A DNA stretch of 64,000 nucleotides from the NCBI GenBank assembly GCA_022661535.1, contig JAKULF010000001.1, positions 1,302,001 to 1,366,000 of the forward strand, read 5' to 3'. The position numbers were made by a program, and so were the translations under genes. Below the pieces are notes generated by a model, which did not search any database, was not told where the DNA came from, and was given only the letters and a program-made list of their open reading frames with translations. Source of the stretch: Eutypa lata. Lineage: Eukaryota; Ascomycota; Sordariomycetes; Xylariales; Diatrypaceae. This document shows, in pieces, positions 12,039 through 22,076 of this stretch. Numbering within the stretch: the stretch's first letter is position 1; each line of letters starts with the position of its first letter.

Positions 12039-14880
12039 ATGGGCTGGCTCAAGGTGACTATCGACTTCGTGCTTCACGTCACACAGCTTGATGGGTTCTC
12101 CCCTTTTATTAGCTCCAGCGATGTCCAGAGACCTCTTCAGCCTCCTCCTATCACCATCGAACCGTTTCCGCCTGCGAATGGTGACTGCTATGGAACGGGG
12201 TGCCGCCCCAAATATGAACCGATAACCTGCTCGTATCCCGAGCTGGAAGATCAGGGATGGGAGTTCTGCAATACAGAGACGACAAGAGACTGCTGGATCA
12301 CGGATCCTAGTGCAAGCCAACCCTCGTTTACTCAATGGGATGTCAAAACGAACTGTAAATAAATCCCGTTTAAGGCTTTATATTATTCCATTAGATCGCT
12401 TGACTAACATTTGTGATTAGATGAGAAAGAGACACCACCAGGTATAAAGCGAGAGGTACAGTGAACTTATCGTGATACATCTACGGAACTATAGGTTAAC
12501 AGAATCATAGTACTGGCTCGAGCTAACCGGAAATGATGATGTTAGTCGGAGTCACCACCTTATTTCTCTATACTGTAAACTAATGAACCCCCTTAGTTCA
12601 CTCCAGATGGCGTTGAAAAGATTATGGGGAAGTATTTCAACGGGACGTACCCGGGCCCGACGCTCCAGGCATGCTGGGGTGACGAACTTGTCGTCCACGT
12701 TACGAACAGACGCGAAGATAATGGTACAACTGTCCACTGGCACGGTATTAGGCAGTTGAACTCCAATGAAATGGTAAGATGATCCAACTATTGATTGCTC
12801 TGTCGTATACCCTTAGTCTATACCCCCGCCCTCAAGCTTCCAAGCATCACAATGGCTGACATTAATACCTAGGACGGTGTCAATGGCGTCACCCAATGTC
12901 CCATTTCGAAAGATGACCACTTTACAGTAAGTGAAATGATATCCGATCCGTTGCTCGGGGACTGCATGGAGCTAACTCATTCGTAGTGTATGTAGCGTTT
13001 TCTATGTCGTTGTGATCTGCCTTGCTTTCCCATTCTTGCCTCTTAAGCTCCAGACGTCGAACTCCGACAGATAATATTAACATCTAGCAGATAGATTTAA
13101 GGCACAGCAGTATGGGACAACGTGGTATCATAGTCACTACTCTCAACAGGTATGTTGGCCACAGCCCCGTTGAGATCCTTGCTCACCTCGACTGCAGTAC
13201 CCCGATGGCGTCGCCGCACCCCTTGTGATTCATGGGCCAACCAGCGAAAAGGAATGGGATGTTGATGGTATGTATCACGAAACTTGAGGTTCGGCATTAA
13301 GCCCCTACTCTGGAAATTTTAGAAGCTAACAGCATCGTAGTATGTTCTATAACCCTCTTCCCCTAGGATGCCTTCCCAGCGTTGTCTATCAACCCATAGG
13401 AGGACATTAGATACCTGGACTATGAACCTCGATATATGATACTGACTTGAAGCAGCTGGGCCCGGTGTTGATATCCGACTGGGTACACGAGACGGCATTT
13501 ATAGTCTACGGGATAGAGATAGGAGGCCTTCCCCCTCCCGCGAACAGCATCGTCGTGAATGGCCAAGGTCACTATGACAACAATGGCACCGTTACCGGCT
13601 CCTACTTTGAGACAACCTTCAAGAAAAACAAGAAGCATATCATGAGACTCATCAACGGCTCCGCCGGAGCGAGTTACATTTTCGCGATTGATGGGCACAA
13701 CTTCACGGTCATCTCCAACGACCTAGTTGCCATCGAACCGTTCAATACATCGTCACTCTTCATAGGCATTGGTAAGTAAAGGTTGCCTCCATGGAGATAA
13801 TAGAAGCGTTTAGAGCCTGTCTAATAATGTGGTTTGATAGGCCAGCGATACACGATCATGGTGCAAGCCAAAGACGAAGACACAGGCGATTACTGGATGC
13901 GGACTTTTCCAGCTCCCTGTGCGACGTTCGAGGGCATTCCAGATCAGAGAACTGGGATAATCAGATACGACCCCAGCAGTACGGCGCTGCCGCCAGACGG
14001 AACCCCCCTAGCCAATGTGACCTGCTCAGACGTGTCTGTCGAGTTGCTCAACCCCATCGTGCCCTGGTGCGTGGACCAGCACCCTCAGAACAACGTGACG
14101 GAGGACACCTTCGAAGCCGGCCTGCAGGTCGAAGCCGACCAGCAGCTTGGGCCGCTTGGGAACTACAAGCACTGGTTCCTCGGGCACCAGCCAATGTGGC
14201 TCAACTTCAGCATGCCGACTATCCTCTACGTGGACGACGCCATCAAGAATCCCAATTACACCGTCATCGAAGGTACGGACTGTTTGGTTCCCCAATTAAT
14301 CGTAACTAGTCTGTATACTAACTGAACCTGTCACGCAGAGGACTATAGCATTGGATTTATATACTTGATCATCCATGGAGATCCGACCCTCCCAGTGTAA
14401 GAAGGACCCACCTCATCCCTAGACACGCTATTGTGCGGCGAGAAAAAAGAAAAAAAGAAGAAAAAAAAGACCCAAGAAAAGAATGTACCGCAGCCATGCT
14501 AACAAGAAGCCAGCGACCACCCCATCCACCTCCACGGCAGCGACTTCGTGATCCTCGCGCAGAGCAACACGACGTGGAACGAGACGACGAGCCCGGACCT
14601 GTTCCGGTACGACAACCCGCCGCGGCGCGACACGGCGATGCTGCCGGCGGGTGGCTTCCTGGCGATCGCGTTCAAGCCCGACAACCCGGGCAGCTGGCTG
14701 CTGCACTGCCACATCGCGTGGCACGCCAGCTCGGGCCTGGCCCTGCAGATCCTCGTGCGGCCCTACGACATACCGAAGCTCCCCGGCGACCTGACCGAGA
14801 CGGTGCGGGTTTGCGACAACTGGGCCGAGACCGAGCTTGCGCGTGATATGGTTAATATTCAAGATGACTCTGGTGTTTAG
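12039..14880 (+). CDS. Ascomycete laccase (multicopper oxidase), many small exons
   Basis: Laccases oxidise phenols and related compounds and reduce oxygen to water. All four copper motifs are present: [23 protein letters not shown] and [12 protein letters not shown], giving ten histidines plus the type 1 cysteine, with Leu at the axial position. The N-terminal [10 protein letters not shown]...TNYE block is typical of ascomycete laccases. The last residues, DDSGV, match the DSGL/DSGV C-terminal plug of this group. Introns assigned: 12355-12420, 12456-12510, 12541-12596, 12774-12872, 12927-12986, 12992-13094, 13150-13197, 13772-13840, 14273-14338 and 14397-14513. Between 13268 and 13455 the frame needs another small exon (best guess 13323-13336). 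The total is then about 642 residues. No strong signal peptide is seen at the chosen start, so a 5' exon may be missing. It is convergent with an MFS exporter gene. Roles could include pigment or phenol metabolism or detoxification. Confidence 0.9.
12987..12991 (+). other. Five-base micro-exon of the laccase gene
   Basis: Between the DHFT exon (ending 12926) and the [14 protein letters not shown] exon (starting 13095) the frame can only be kept if 2 mod 3 extra bases are inserted. The five bases TGTAT are flanked by a CTAAC branch site and TAG acceptor on the left and a GTAGCG donor on the right. They restore the frame and give FT-Cys-Ile-FK, where the family usually has an aromatic residue at the Cys position. 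This is a prediction from splice logic, not transcript evidence. Confidence 0.6.
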
Positions 14881-15289
14881 GTTAATGGATGGATGGGTGG
14901 ATGGATGGTGTACGTGAAGACAGAGGGTGATTGCAGGAGACTGGAACAAGTGATGGATGGACTAGAGCGATTGATATATTATCATTAAATCTATAGCTAC
15001 GTATTATGTACGAAACATATTCCACAAAAAAAAAAGACTTTTCTTTCCTTCATCATATATGTATATCATTCATGTCATAAACCGTAGGGCCGACCTTTCG
15101 TAACTTGACAATATGGCATGGCGATCGTTTAGGTCGTAATCGGGTGGTGAGGGGGAGGGGGGGTTGTCTTGTGGTGCCGCAGATCGGAATTCGAAGCTAG
15201 TGACTAAGTAGGTAGTAGTGAGTAGGCCATCGCAAGAGCGTCCAGGACTTACATCTGCGAATGCAAGCGCGAATGTGTTTTCTCTCCCC

Positions 15290-15322
<33 letters not shown>

Positions 15323-15326
15323 GCTC
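14881..15326. other. Convergent 3' region between laccase and MFS genes
   Basis: Both genes end towards this 446-base stretch, so it holds their 3' UTRs and polyadenylation signals. A GGAT-type tetranucleotide run lies at about 14885-14908 and a poly-A run at about 15026-15035. The TC repeat just after the MFS stop is listed separately. Confidence 0.6.
15297..15322. repeat. TC dinucleotide microsatellite
   Basis: Thirteen uninterrupted TC units lie within a longer pyrimidine tract (about 15280-15329). It sits immediately beyond the stop codon of the MFS gene (minus strand), in its 3' UTR. It is likely length-polymorphic. Confidence 0.9.
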
Positions 15327-17641
15327 TCAAACGGTTTCCTCCTTCTTTTCGGACACCACGCGTCTGTTGCGCGCGGCCGCCGAACGGACCCTCCTCAGCC
15401 GCTCCTCCTCGACGCCGCGCTCCATCTCGAGCTTCTTCTCCTTGAGGGCGATGCAGAACTTGGAGCCGGCGCGGAGCCGCTCGCCCTTGCAGAAGAAGAC
15501 GAAGGGGATGACGCACATGACCGCGCTGAGCCCCGCCAGCAGGCTGCAGGCGCCGCTGATCCCCAGCCGCGCGAACATGGGCGTCGTGGCCAGGGGCAGC
15601 ACGACGGCGAAGACGGACCGGCACGAGCTGGCCGCCGCGTTGGCGCTCGCTGCGAAGATCTCGTACGCGTCCGTCAGGTAGTTCACTATTTAGTTTAAAA
15701 AAGAAAAGTTAGTATGTCGTGTTTTATCATGTCTTGTAGAAGATAGGACATTGACTTGTTTTTTGAACTACTTACGAAGCGCCATAAAGATCAACTGGAA
15801 CCCCATGCCGAAGGGTATCCCGGCGAGCATGGGCACCACGAACGACGTGTTAGGCCCCGCCGACCACCCGAGCCAGAACAGCGACACCACGAACATCGGC
15901 CCCGCGAAGAAGGCGAGAGGCACCCGCCGCGCCTCCTCCCTCTCCGCCCAGGGCGCGTGCCGTGCTCGCGCCCGGGAGAGGATGTGGTCGTACGCGAAGA
16001 AGATAGGAACGGCTAGCAGGGCACCTAGGCCGATGGGCAGGTAGCACAGCCCGGTCACGCCGGGGGATAGACCGTACACGTCCTGGAAGATGATGGGGAA
16101 GGCCTGGAAGCTCATGTAGAATATGGCGTACAAGAGCGCCAGGTAAAGACATGTGGCCGCGACGATTAGCTCCGTGATGAGCATACGGATGGGGCGGGTC
16201 AGCACGACGCCGGCGACTTGTTTGAAGTCCCGGGGCTCCAGCTCCGAGGCCGCCCAGACGTTGGCGTTGGGGTCCGCCTTGCGGATCCGGGCGGCGCGCT
16301 GGGCGAGGAGAACCGGAGCGTAGGTCTCGGGTAGGAAGAACACGGGGATGGCTGTCGCCCCCGCGTAGATCAAGGCGATCCAGAAGGTCCACCTCCACCC
16401 TATCGTGGTCGAGCAGTACCCCGAAATAATCGGGGCGATGAGCGGACCCCATACCGTAGTCTTGGGACGACAAGCATTTCATTAGCGTCTGCCACTAACT
16501 AGGGAGGGAGCGTGGGGGGTCAACAATAAAATAGGGGGTAGTATTTTGTTGCTTTTTGCTTACGGCCATGAACCACGCCATTGATCTCCCTCTTCGGACC
16601 GGCGAGGGAAAAATGTCGGCAAGTACCCCGGCTACAATTGCGATAGGGGCACTTCCGCATGTACCCACTAAGAAGCGAAATATGACTACAACATGTGGGG
16701 TCAGTAATTGGTCTTCGACTGGTCATCTCAGCTAAGGGTAGGAGTTGTTTTGGATGATAGAGCTCCGAAATAAACTCTTTGAGGAACTTGAACACCCGAA
16801 CTAGCTTCCAAGGGACCAAAAACACCACGAAGGTTACTTACGGAGTGATGGCCAATTTGGGGCAACAGCACATGCTAGGGTCCATATTATAAACATTGCG
16901 AATGTGCCGATGATGGGCCACCTTCGCCCTAAGTGTTCACTCAGGGGCCCCCCTAGAACTGGTGTTAGTATAACGCTCGCTTCATTGTCGCCTTCTGATC
17001 ACTCGTTGAGCCAAGACCCTCGGGAACAATGTAGAAGAAAACATACAGAATACGGGACCAAACACGTATCCGATCAAATAACATGATAGTGGGAGGACCA
17101 TTTGCGTTTTAGACGTAACACCCCATTCCTCTGTGATAGCCGGAATGGCCATACTCGGCAACGCACTTGCCATTGTGCTGTTAATAATCAATACCATCGT
17201 GGCCAAAAGAATATACAGCTTGCGTCCCTGTCCGCCACGGATTAGATGAAAACGACTTTCAGTCGGTCAGGAAGGGGGACTGGCCGTACGTACCTGGGAA
17301 AAGTTATGGGGGTTTTCGGGGTCATTTTCACGCCATGCTATCACCGTCTTCCTATCTTCAGGAGTCCTGATCGAATGGGATTCTGGTGTCTCGTCTTCCT
17401 CTTCCTCGTCGTCGTCGTCGTCTTCTGCTATCCGGTTATCTGCTGCTTCTTCCCGGTACCTTGTTTCGGCATCTTGGTTGCTGATGGTTTGAACTAGCTC
17501 GTGTAGTTGGGCGAATTGGCTAAACCCACGATCGTGGCCTGTCCCAAGTTAGTTTCGACGGTCAATGGCTTGTATGGTATAGGAGAACCTACGTTGCGGC
17601 TGCGGCCTGGTGCCGGCTTCTAGGTTCCTTTCATAAACCAT
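15327..17641 (-). CDS. MFS transporter, DHA1/TPO1-like multidrug or polyamine exporter
   Basis: Seven exons (introns 17539-17592, 17228-17293, 16953-17046, 16686-16841, 16461-16563, 15686-15775) give about 583 residues. The first ~100 residues are cytosolic and include a run of Asp and Glu (EDDDDDEEEEDE), then DPENPHNFS, the usual prelude to the first membrane helix in DHA1 exporters. Later come SYLIG-type helix 2 sequence (LSCYLIGYVFGPVF), motif A (GPLSEHLGRR), RFLVGTCGSAP, WRWTFWIALI, FFLPETYAPVLL and YLTDAYEIFAASANAA, all typical of the TPO1/FLU1-like branch. It should move drugs, polyamines or fungal metabolites out across the plasma membrane with proton exchange. It ends with a basic tail (LKEKKLEMERGVEEERLRR). 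It is convergent with the laccase gene, so export of a laccase substrate or product is possible but unproven. Confidence 0.92.
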
Positions 17642-19642
17642 GGCTTTGAAATTGAGTATCTACTGAAATTAGGGGTAGGTAGCTTTGGCAGCTCTCTCTC
17701 TATTCAATGAGTGGGAACACGACTATTAAAAAGCAACACAAAAAGGAAAAAGTGCTGGGTAAAGCCCTTGGGGGGAGTCACAGCTAGCCGGTAATCACCA
17801 AAGAATCTTTTTTATGGGTCTTAGGATGGCCCGTAACAGGCCTAATAAGTACGGAGCTCCAACGCGAAGACCGGAATACTTAACCGCGATACGACATTAT
17901 AACAGCGATAATTTTAACTTCCAATTACAACGTACAACGAGACATAGCGGTCCGGAAAGCTCCATGCGAAGATGCAGAAGCCCTAGTTGAGCTCGTCATC
18001 CCCAGCCCCAACCACCAGCGAAAACGAGATAGGTACTGTAGTCATGACTCTCTGTGACAGACGCGCCCTTTCGCAGTCATTGCTTTCACACACCGACTCT
18101 CCCGTGAGTGGGCACGCGGGGGCATCGGCAGTGTGTATGTCGTAGGAGGCAATAACGATGCCGCGATTGGCTAACCGGTTCGATCCTTTGAGCGTCCGGA
18201 CGGCAGCTCCTAACTATACAGAAGAGACCCAACGTCGCATAGACACTAACGACCCAACGACAGCTTCTTCTTGTCGTTGGTCAATTGGCGTCATATGTGC
18301 CTGGTGCCCTACCATTTTGTATGGGGAAAGGACTGTCATCGGGCCACTCCCCTGGCCTCTGGGGGCAAGGCGTCCCCGCTCCCCGCTCCCGGGCCATCGT
18401 TGCTCGGGAATGAGGCGGAGACAGCGAACATTCCCTTTCCTCAGATTGGCTTAGCAGTCCGGGTAAAATATGGAGCAGTGACTTTAATTGTTACCGACAT
18501 CGGCGTAGCACATCTAAAAAAAAAAAAGGGTTACTTGGTATAAAACTCATAGGGTTATGTAAAAAAACTAGATAGGAAGTCCGAGTTTGGGTGAGGAAAA
18601 AAAGTCTTTAATGTTGAATGGAGTAAGTAAAGGTTGAGCTCCTCCGCACCCCCCTCCCCCTTTCTGGTCCATTTGTCGTTTCCCCTTCTTCCGTCCAATC
18701 GTGTGACAGCTGTCTGGCACCAGGCATCTTTTACCAATGGCGGGTGCATTGTGCTTAAGCACCCGCCGGGAACCCTAATTGGTGTGATGTGTTATTAATG
18801 ATCAATCGAATATTATTACTTACATGACAACACATCATTAAAGTTCTCACTGCGTGTTTGGAACATTTGCGTGTTGGCGTATCGAGATCGGGTAACCTTA
18901 CATATTTACGTGCCACAAGTTGTCGCACCTGAATTGTGACGGTAGGGTTTACGCTACCTACTTAAGTACATAATGGCCGAATTTCATATGTGTAAGAAGC
19001 TTAACTAGGTAAGTAAGTACTTAGTTACTGTTAACTCTAGATAGGATACAGGTAAGGAGAAACTCTGTAGGTAAAACACACTGCTTGCCGACTGCTTCCG
19101 CACGATGAACCTAAGTTTAGATGATTGAATGGACTATTGGATAGACCAAACGTCGGGTGCAAGTTTGGCGACAGCTTCTATATACTCTAGCCGAAGTTAT
19201 ATCTGTTTGTTCTTAGCAAGCTTTAGGATGCCTGGCTGATACTTCCCTACCTGCGCGTGACGGCGGGAGAGCGCAGGATCAAACTCGCTTAGTCGGTATG
19301 ATCTGTAGTGGTACGTATCTAATCCTTGAAAACTCTTGAAAGTAAGCGTCGCCTTCGACTGTTCATGAAAAACAGGCCATCGACGGTCATTAAGTTCGAC
19401 CCAGGCGTCTGTTAAACAACAGACTACAGATTCACTAAGCCATCAGATCTATGTTAGTCTAGGCCCCAAGTTGTGGCAAACATGTTTAAACCTATACCAT
19501 GATCCCAATATAAGTTTGGATGTGTAACGTCTAATTCTGTATGAAGAGGTATATAACCTTGGCTCTCACCAGTACTATTCCCGTGGCACTTATCCGAAAC
19601 CATTCACCTTTTTTTCTTACAGGGAGATAAAATCCGAACAAC
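17642..19642. other. Intergenic between divergent MFS and secreted-protein genes
   Basis: About 2 kb of shared upstream sequence. It contains a strong hairpin (18251-18282, listed separately), a short poly-A run near 18516-18527 and several GTAAGTAAGTA-like short repeats near 19010-19065. No coding region on either strand was convincing. Confidence 0.5.
18251..18282. repeat. Inverted repeat (hairpin) upstream of the MFS gene
   Basis: The left arm (18251-18262) and right arm (18272-18282) are complementary over 11 pairs with one bulged C on the left and a 9-base loop. The core arms are AACGACA and TGTCGTT. It lies about 0.6 kb upstream of the MFS start and 1.4 kb upstream of the secreted-protein candidate. 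It could be a binding site for a dimeric regulator, or simply a chance palindrome. Confidence 0.6.
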
Positions 19643-20184
19643 ATGCATCTCCGGTTCCTTGTCGGGCTATGGGCATCGTCCCTCTTCAATACCGTGTTAG
19701 CAGATACATCAAAAGATTCTAGGTAAAGCATCACAGATTATTGGGTTGAAGTTGAACTGCCTAGTGACTAATCTGTCTGCCCGTAAGCAGCTTTCTATTC
19801 TCCAATTCTCTATTGGAACGCCCAGAAGGGGCCCCCCTGCCCTTCCCAGCCGAGAATCTACGTTACGACGTGCCCATCCTCACCACAATAGCCGAGCTTG
19901 ACACCCTCCAAGACGAGTATGATAACCATACCCGAATCGAGGAAGTCAACGGCCAGGCGATCGTGGTCTACCACAACGACACCAGACATATCGGCACCGT
20001 CGAGGGCGAGGCACTGAAGGGCCTGCAGAGCTCATGTCGCGAGGCGGATGGCCTTGGTGGCGGCGTCGACGGTGAATATGGACGTCTTGTTGAGAGGACT
20101 CGGTGCAGCAGAGAATGGTGCATCATTAGATCGCATTGCTCGAGGAAATCCTGCACTACATGTGTTGTCTTCTGGTGTGTCTGA
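19643..20184 (+). CDS. Candidate small secreted protein (possibly frameshifted)
   Basis: The start at 19643 opens a clear signal-peptide-like leader (MHLRFLVGLWASSLFNTVLA), followed by an intron (19723-19790, with GTGACTAATC before the CAG acceptor) that joins in frame to exon 2. The mature part begins with a Ser/Leu-rich stretch and continues with VPILTTIAELDTLQDEYD and QAIVVYHNDTRHIGTVEG, which look genuinely coding. After about position 20020 this frame becomes Arg- and Cys-rich, which looks less natural. A neighbouring frame (from about 20030 to 20272) instead reads VNMDVLLRGLGAAENGAS, suggesting a frameshift or a frame-changing lesion. I do not recognise the family. If the Cys-rich tail is real, the product would be a small cysteine-rich secreted protein of roughly 150 residues. 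Confidence 0.45.
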
Positions 20185-20820
20185 TACAAGCGTAGGCAGG
20201 TCCTATGAGTATTGGATATTGTTGGTGGCTTTTGTAACGAGACCTCTCTTTCACATTCCGTTCAAGAGGTAATACCTCGGAGGATGTCCGGACAGTCCGG
20301 CAGCACCATTCAAAATTACCATCGGCGTCGATAAAGTTACAGACAACAATTAGAGTATTCTACGATAGATTAATTTTGTGGGTCTCTTCTTCACATTCTA
20401 TTTCTTTTCTTTTCTTTTCGCCCACAATAATCTGCCGTTGATGATAGTAAATGGGCCGATCAATTGTTGGTGTTATCCCAATCATTCCGGCTTCTCACTA
20501 CCTTGGCTCTAAGCAAGGTTAATGTAATTACTTATTCTGTTAAACCCTTGTCTCTCTTTATTTCTTTCCTTTTTTATATACATGTGCACTATAATAGACT
20601 TTATTGGAGCATAGGAGATGGAGTAAATATTGAACACAGCCGGTATCTCCCTTTATTGTGATTGTCTATGTTCATTAGCCGTCACGCAGTATTGGACAAT
20701 GCTTCACAAAGCAAGTTCCTTCAGAATATGATTTGGTTATATCTGCCAATCTGTCTAGTTTATTGGTATCTATGCTACTATCACTCCCGTGGCTTATACG
20801 CCCCCTCAAGACTTGATGTC
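20185..20820. other. Intergenic
   Basis: It may include the shifted 3' end of the preceding gene (to about 20272). The rest is AT-rich and T-tract-rich (near 20395-20420) and holds the 3' UTR of the convergent esterase gene. Nothing else is seen. Confidence 0.45.
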
Positions 20821-21657
20821 CTATGATAAGTCCATCGCATCCGGGTCTCTTCCTTGCCCCGAGTGATTCCCTCCTGTATCCATTTGCCCGGATAAGTGCC
20901 TGTTCAAGAATTTCACAGCATCATCCATGCCACCCGGCGAGTTGAACCAGTGTCCTCCATTCGGGTACTCGATCATGTCAACCTGCATGCCGAACCCTCT
21001 TAGTGAATCCCGCAATGCACGCCCATTTCGCACCAGTACAAGGGGGTCATCGACGCAGTGCTCAAGCAACACGGGTGTGTTGCGCAGGACTTCGTTATCG
21101 GCTGGTACGTCCTGTAGGTTCAGGATCTTCCTAGTCTCGACTAGCGTTCGCCCCGGGAACGGCATTCTGCACGAGAAACCGACGAAAGCGGCCAGCCGGC
21201 GTGGGGTGGGGCTGTCCGGGTGGCCGGGGATGTTCAGGTTCAGCAACGTGTGCACGCTCGTCGCTGCCCCCTGGCTTATGCCTGCGAGGATGATGCGATC
21301 CCAATGCCCGCCCAAGGCGGTGGCCTCGTTCGAAAGGATACGCCGGATCCCCACCACGCTCTCGGCGAGACCCTCAGCTTGGAGTTCCTCCCTGTCCGAG
21401 AAGTCAGACACATTCCAGATGTCGAACCACTGTCGCCTTTTGTCGTCCGGGAAGGCCAAACTGGGCCGAATAGGTGCCTCAGGGAATACCCATTTGAAGG
21501 AGGGGAACCTCTCTCGAAGTGTGTGCTGGTGCGAATCTCTAGAGTAGTCAAGAGAAGCGACAAAGTTTTGGACATTGTCTCCCCGGCCGTGCAGAAAGAC
21601 AATAGTGTGTGTGTGAGATGCCGTGGGCGGGAGTACAACTGAACGGATCTCGTCCAT
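20821..21657 (-). CDS. Serine esterase, acyl-protein thioesterase / carboxylesterase type
   Basis: This is an alpha/beta hydrolase of the phospholipase/carboxylesterase group (Abhydrolase_2) that includes acyl-protein thioesterases. It shows the oxyanion-region LHGRGDN, the nucleophile elbow GISQGA, an Asp in VDDPLV and the catalytic His in GGHW, in the correct order for the triad. The expected PEAPIRP and WFDIWN (family: WFD) blocks are also present. The start at 21657 gives about 278 residues and begins MDEIRSVVLPP. An in-frame ATG 12 codons earlier (21693) is possible but adds no conserved sequence. The tail after the last helix (from about SGQMDTGG) is polar and longer than in many members. 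The protein is probably cytosolic. The natural ester or thioester is unknown; fungi carry several paralogues of this type. Confidence 0.9.
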   Translation of the reverse strand: MDEIRSVVLPPTASHTHTIVFLHGRGDNVQNFVASLDYSRDSHQHTLRERFPSFKWVFPEAPIRPSLAFPDDKRRQWFDIWNVSDFSDREELQAEGLAESVVGIRRILSNEATALGGHWDRIILAGISQGAATSVHTLLNLNIPGHPDSPTPRRLAAFVGFSCRMPFPGRTLVETRKILNLQDVPADNEVLRNTPVLLEHCVDDPLVLVRNGRALRDSLRGFGMQVDMIEYPNGGHWFNSPGGMDDAVKFLNRHLSGQMDTGGNHSGQGRDPDAMDLS

Positions 21658-22076
21658 GATGAAGGTATTGTGTTGGTGATAATCTGGTAGCAATTGAGAT
21701 TGAGACTTTGATTTGAAGTGTTTACAGAAGCGTAAAAGCGTCTTGACACCAGGTACGACAGAGTGATATTAAACAAGGTGGGAAAGCCGCTACTGAAGTT
21801 ACACTTATACCTAGGGAGGGAGGGGTGCCTAGAATACAGGACCCATGTAGTTGTTAGGCGCGCGCCAATCAGGGGGCCTCCCAAAGGCCCCAAAATTATG
21901 TATGTTAGCTCAACTTACATACTCAGCCACTCCCCAGCCTCGAATATACTGTCACACCTAGAATTATAACAAACATGTCTGCCTATCTGTATCTACAAGG
22001 CTAATTTTCAGGTCCCTTTCACACTAGGTAAGTTTAATAACTTCATGACAAATGGATATATTAACATCAATTTTAT
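21658..22076. other. Intergenic between tandem minus-strand genes
   Basis: It contains the esterase promoter and the 3' UTR of the upstream kinase-like gene. No other feature is seen. Confidence 0.5.

Noticed and set aside
13791..14309. 172-codon plus-strand frame inside the laccase
   Set aside because: It is an Arg/His-rich alternative frame of the laccase exon at 13841-14272, which carries the conserved laccase sequence.
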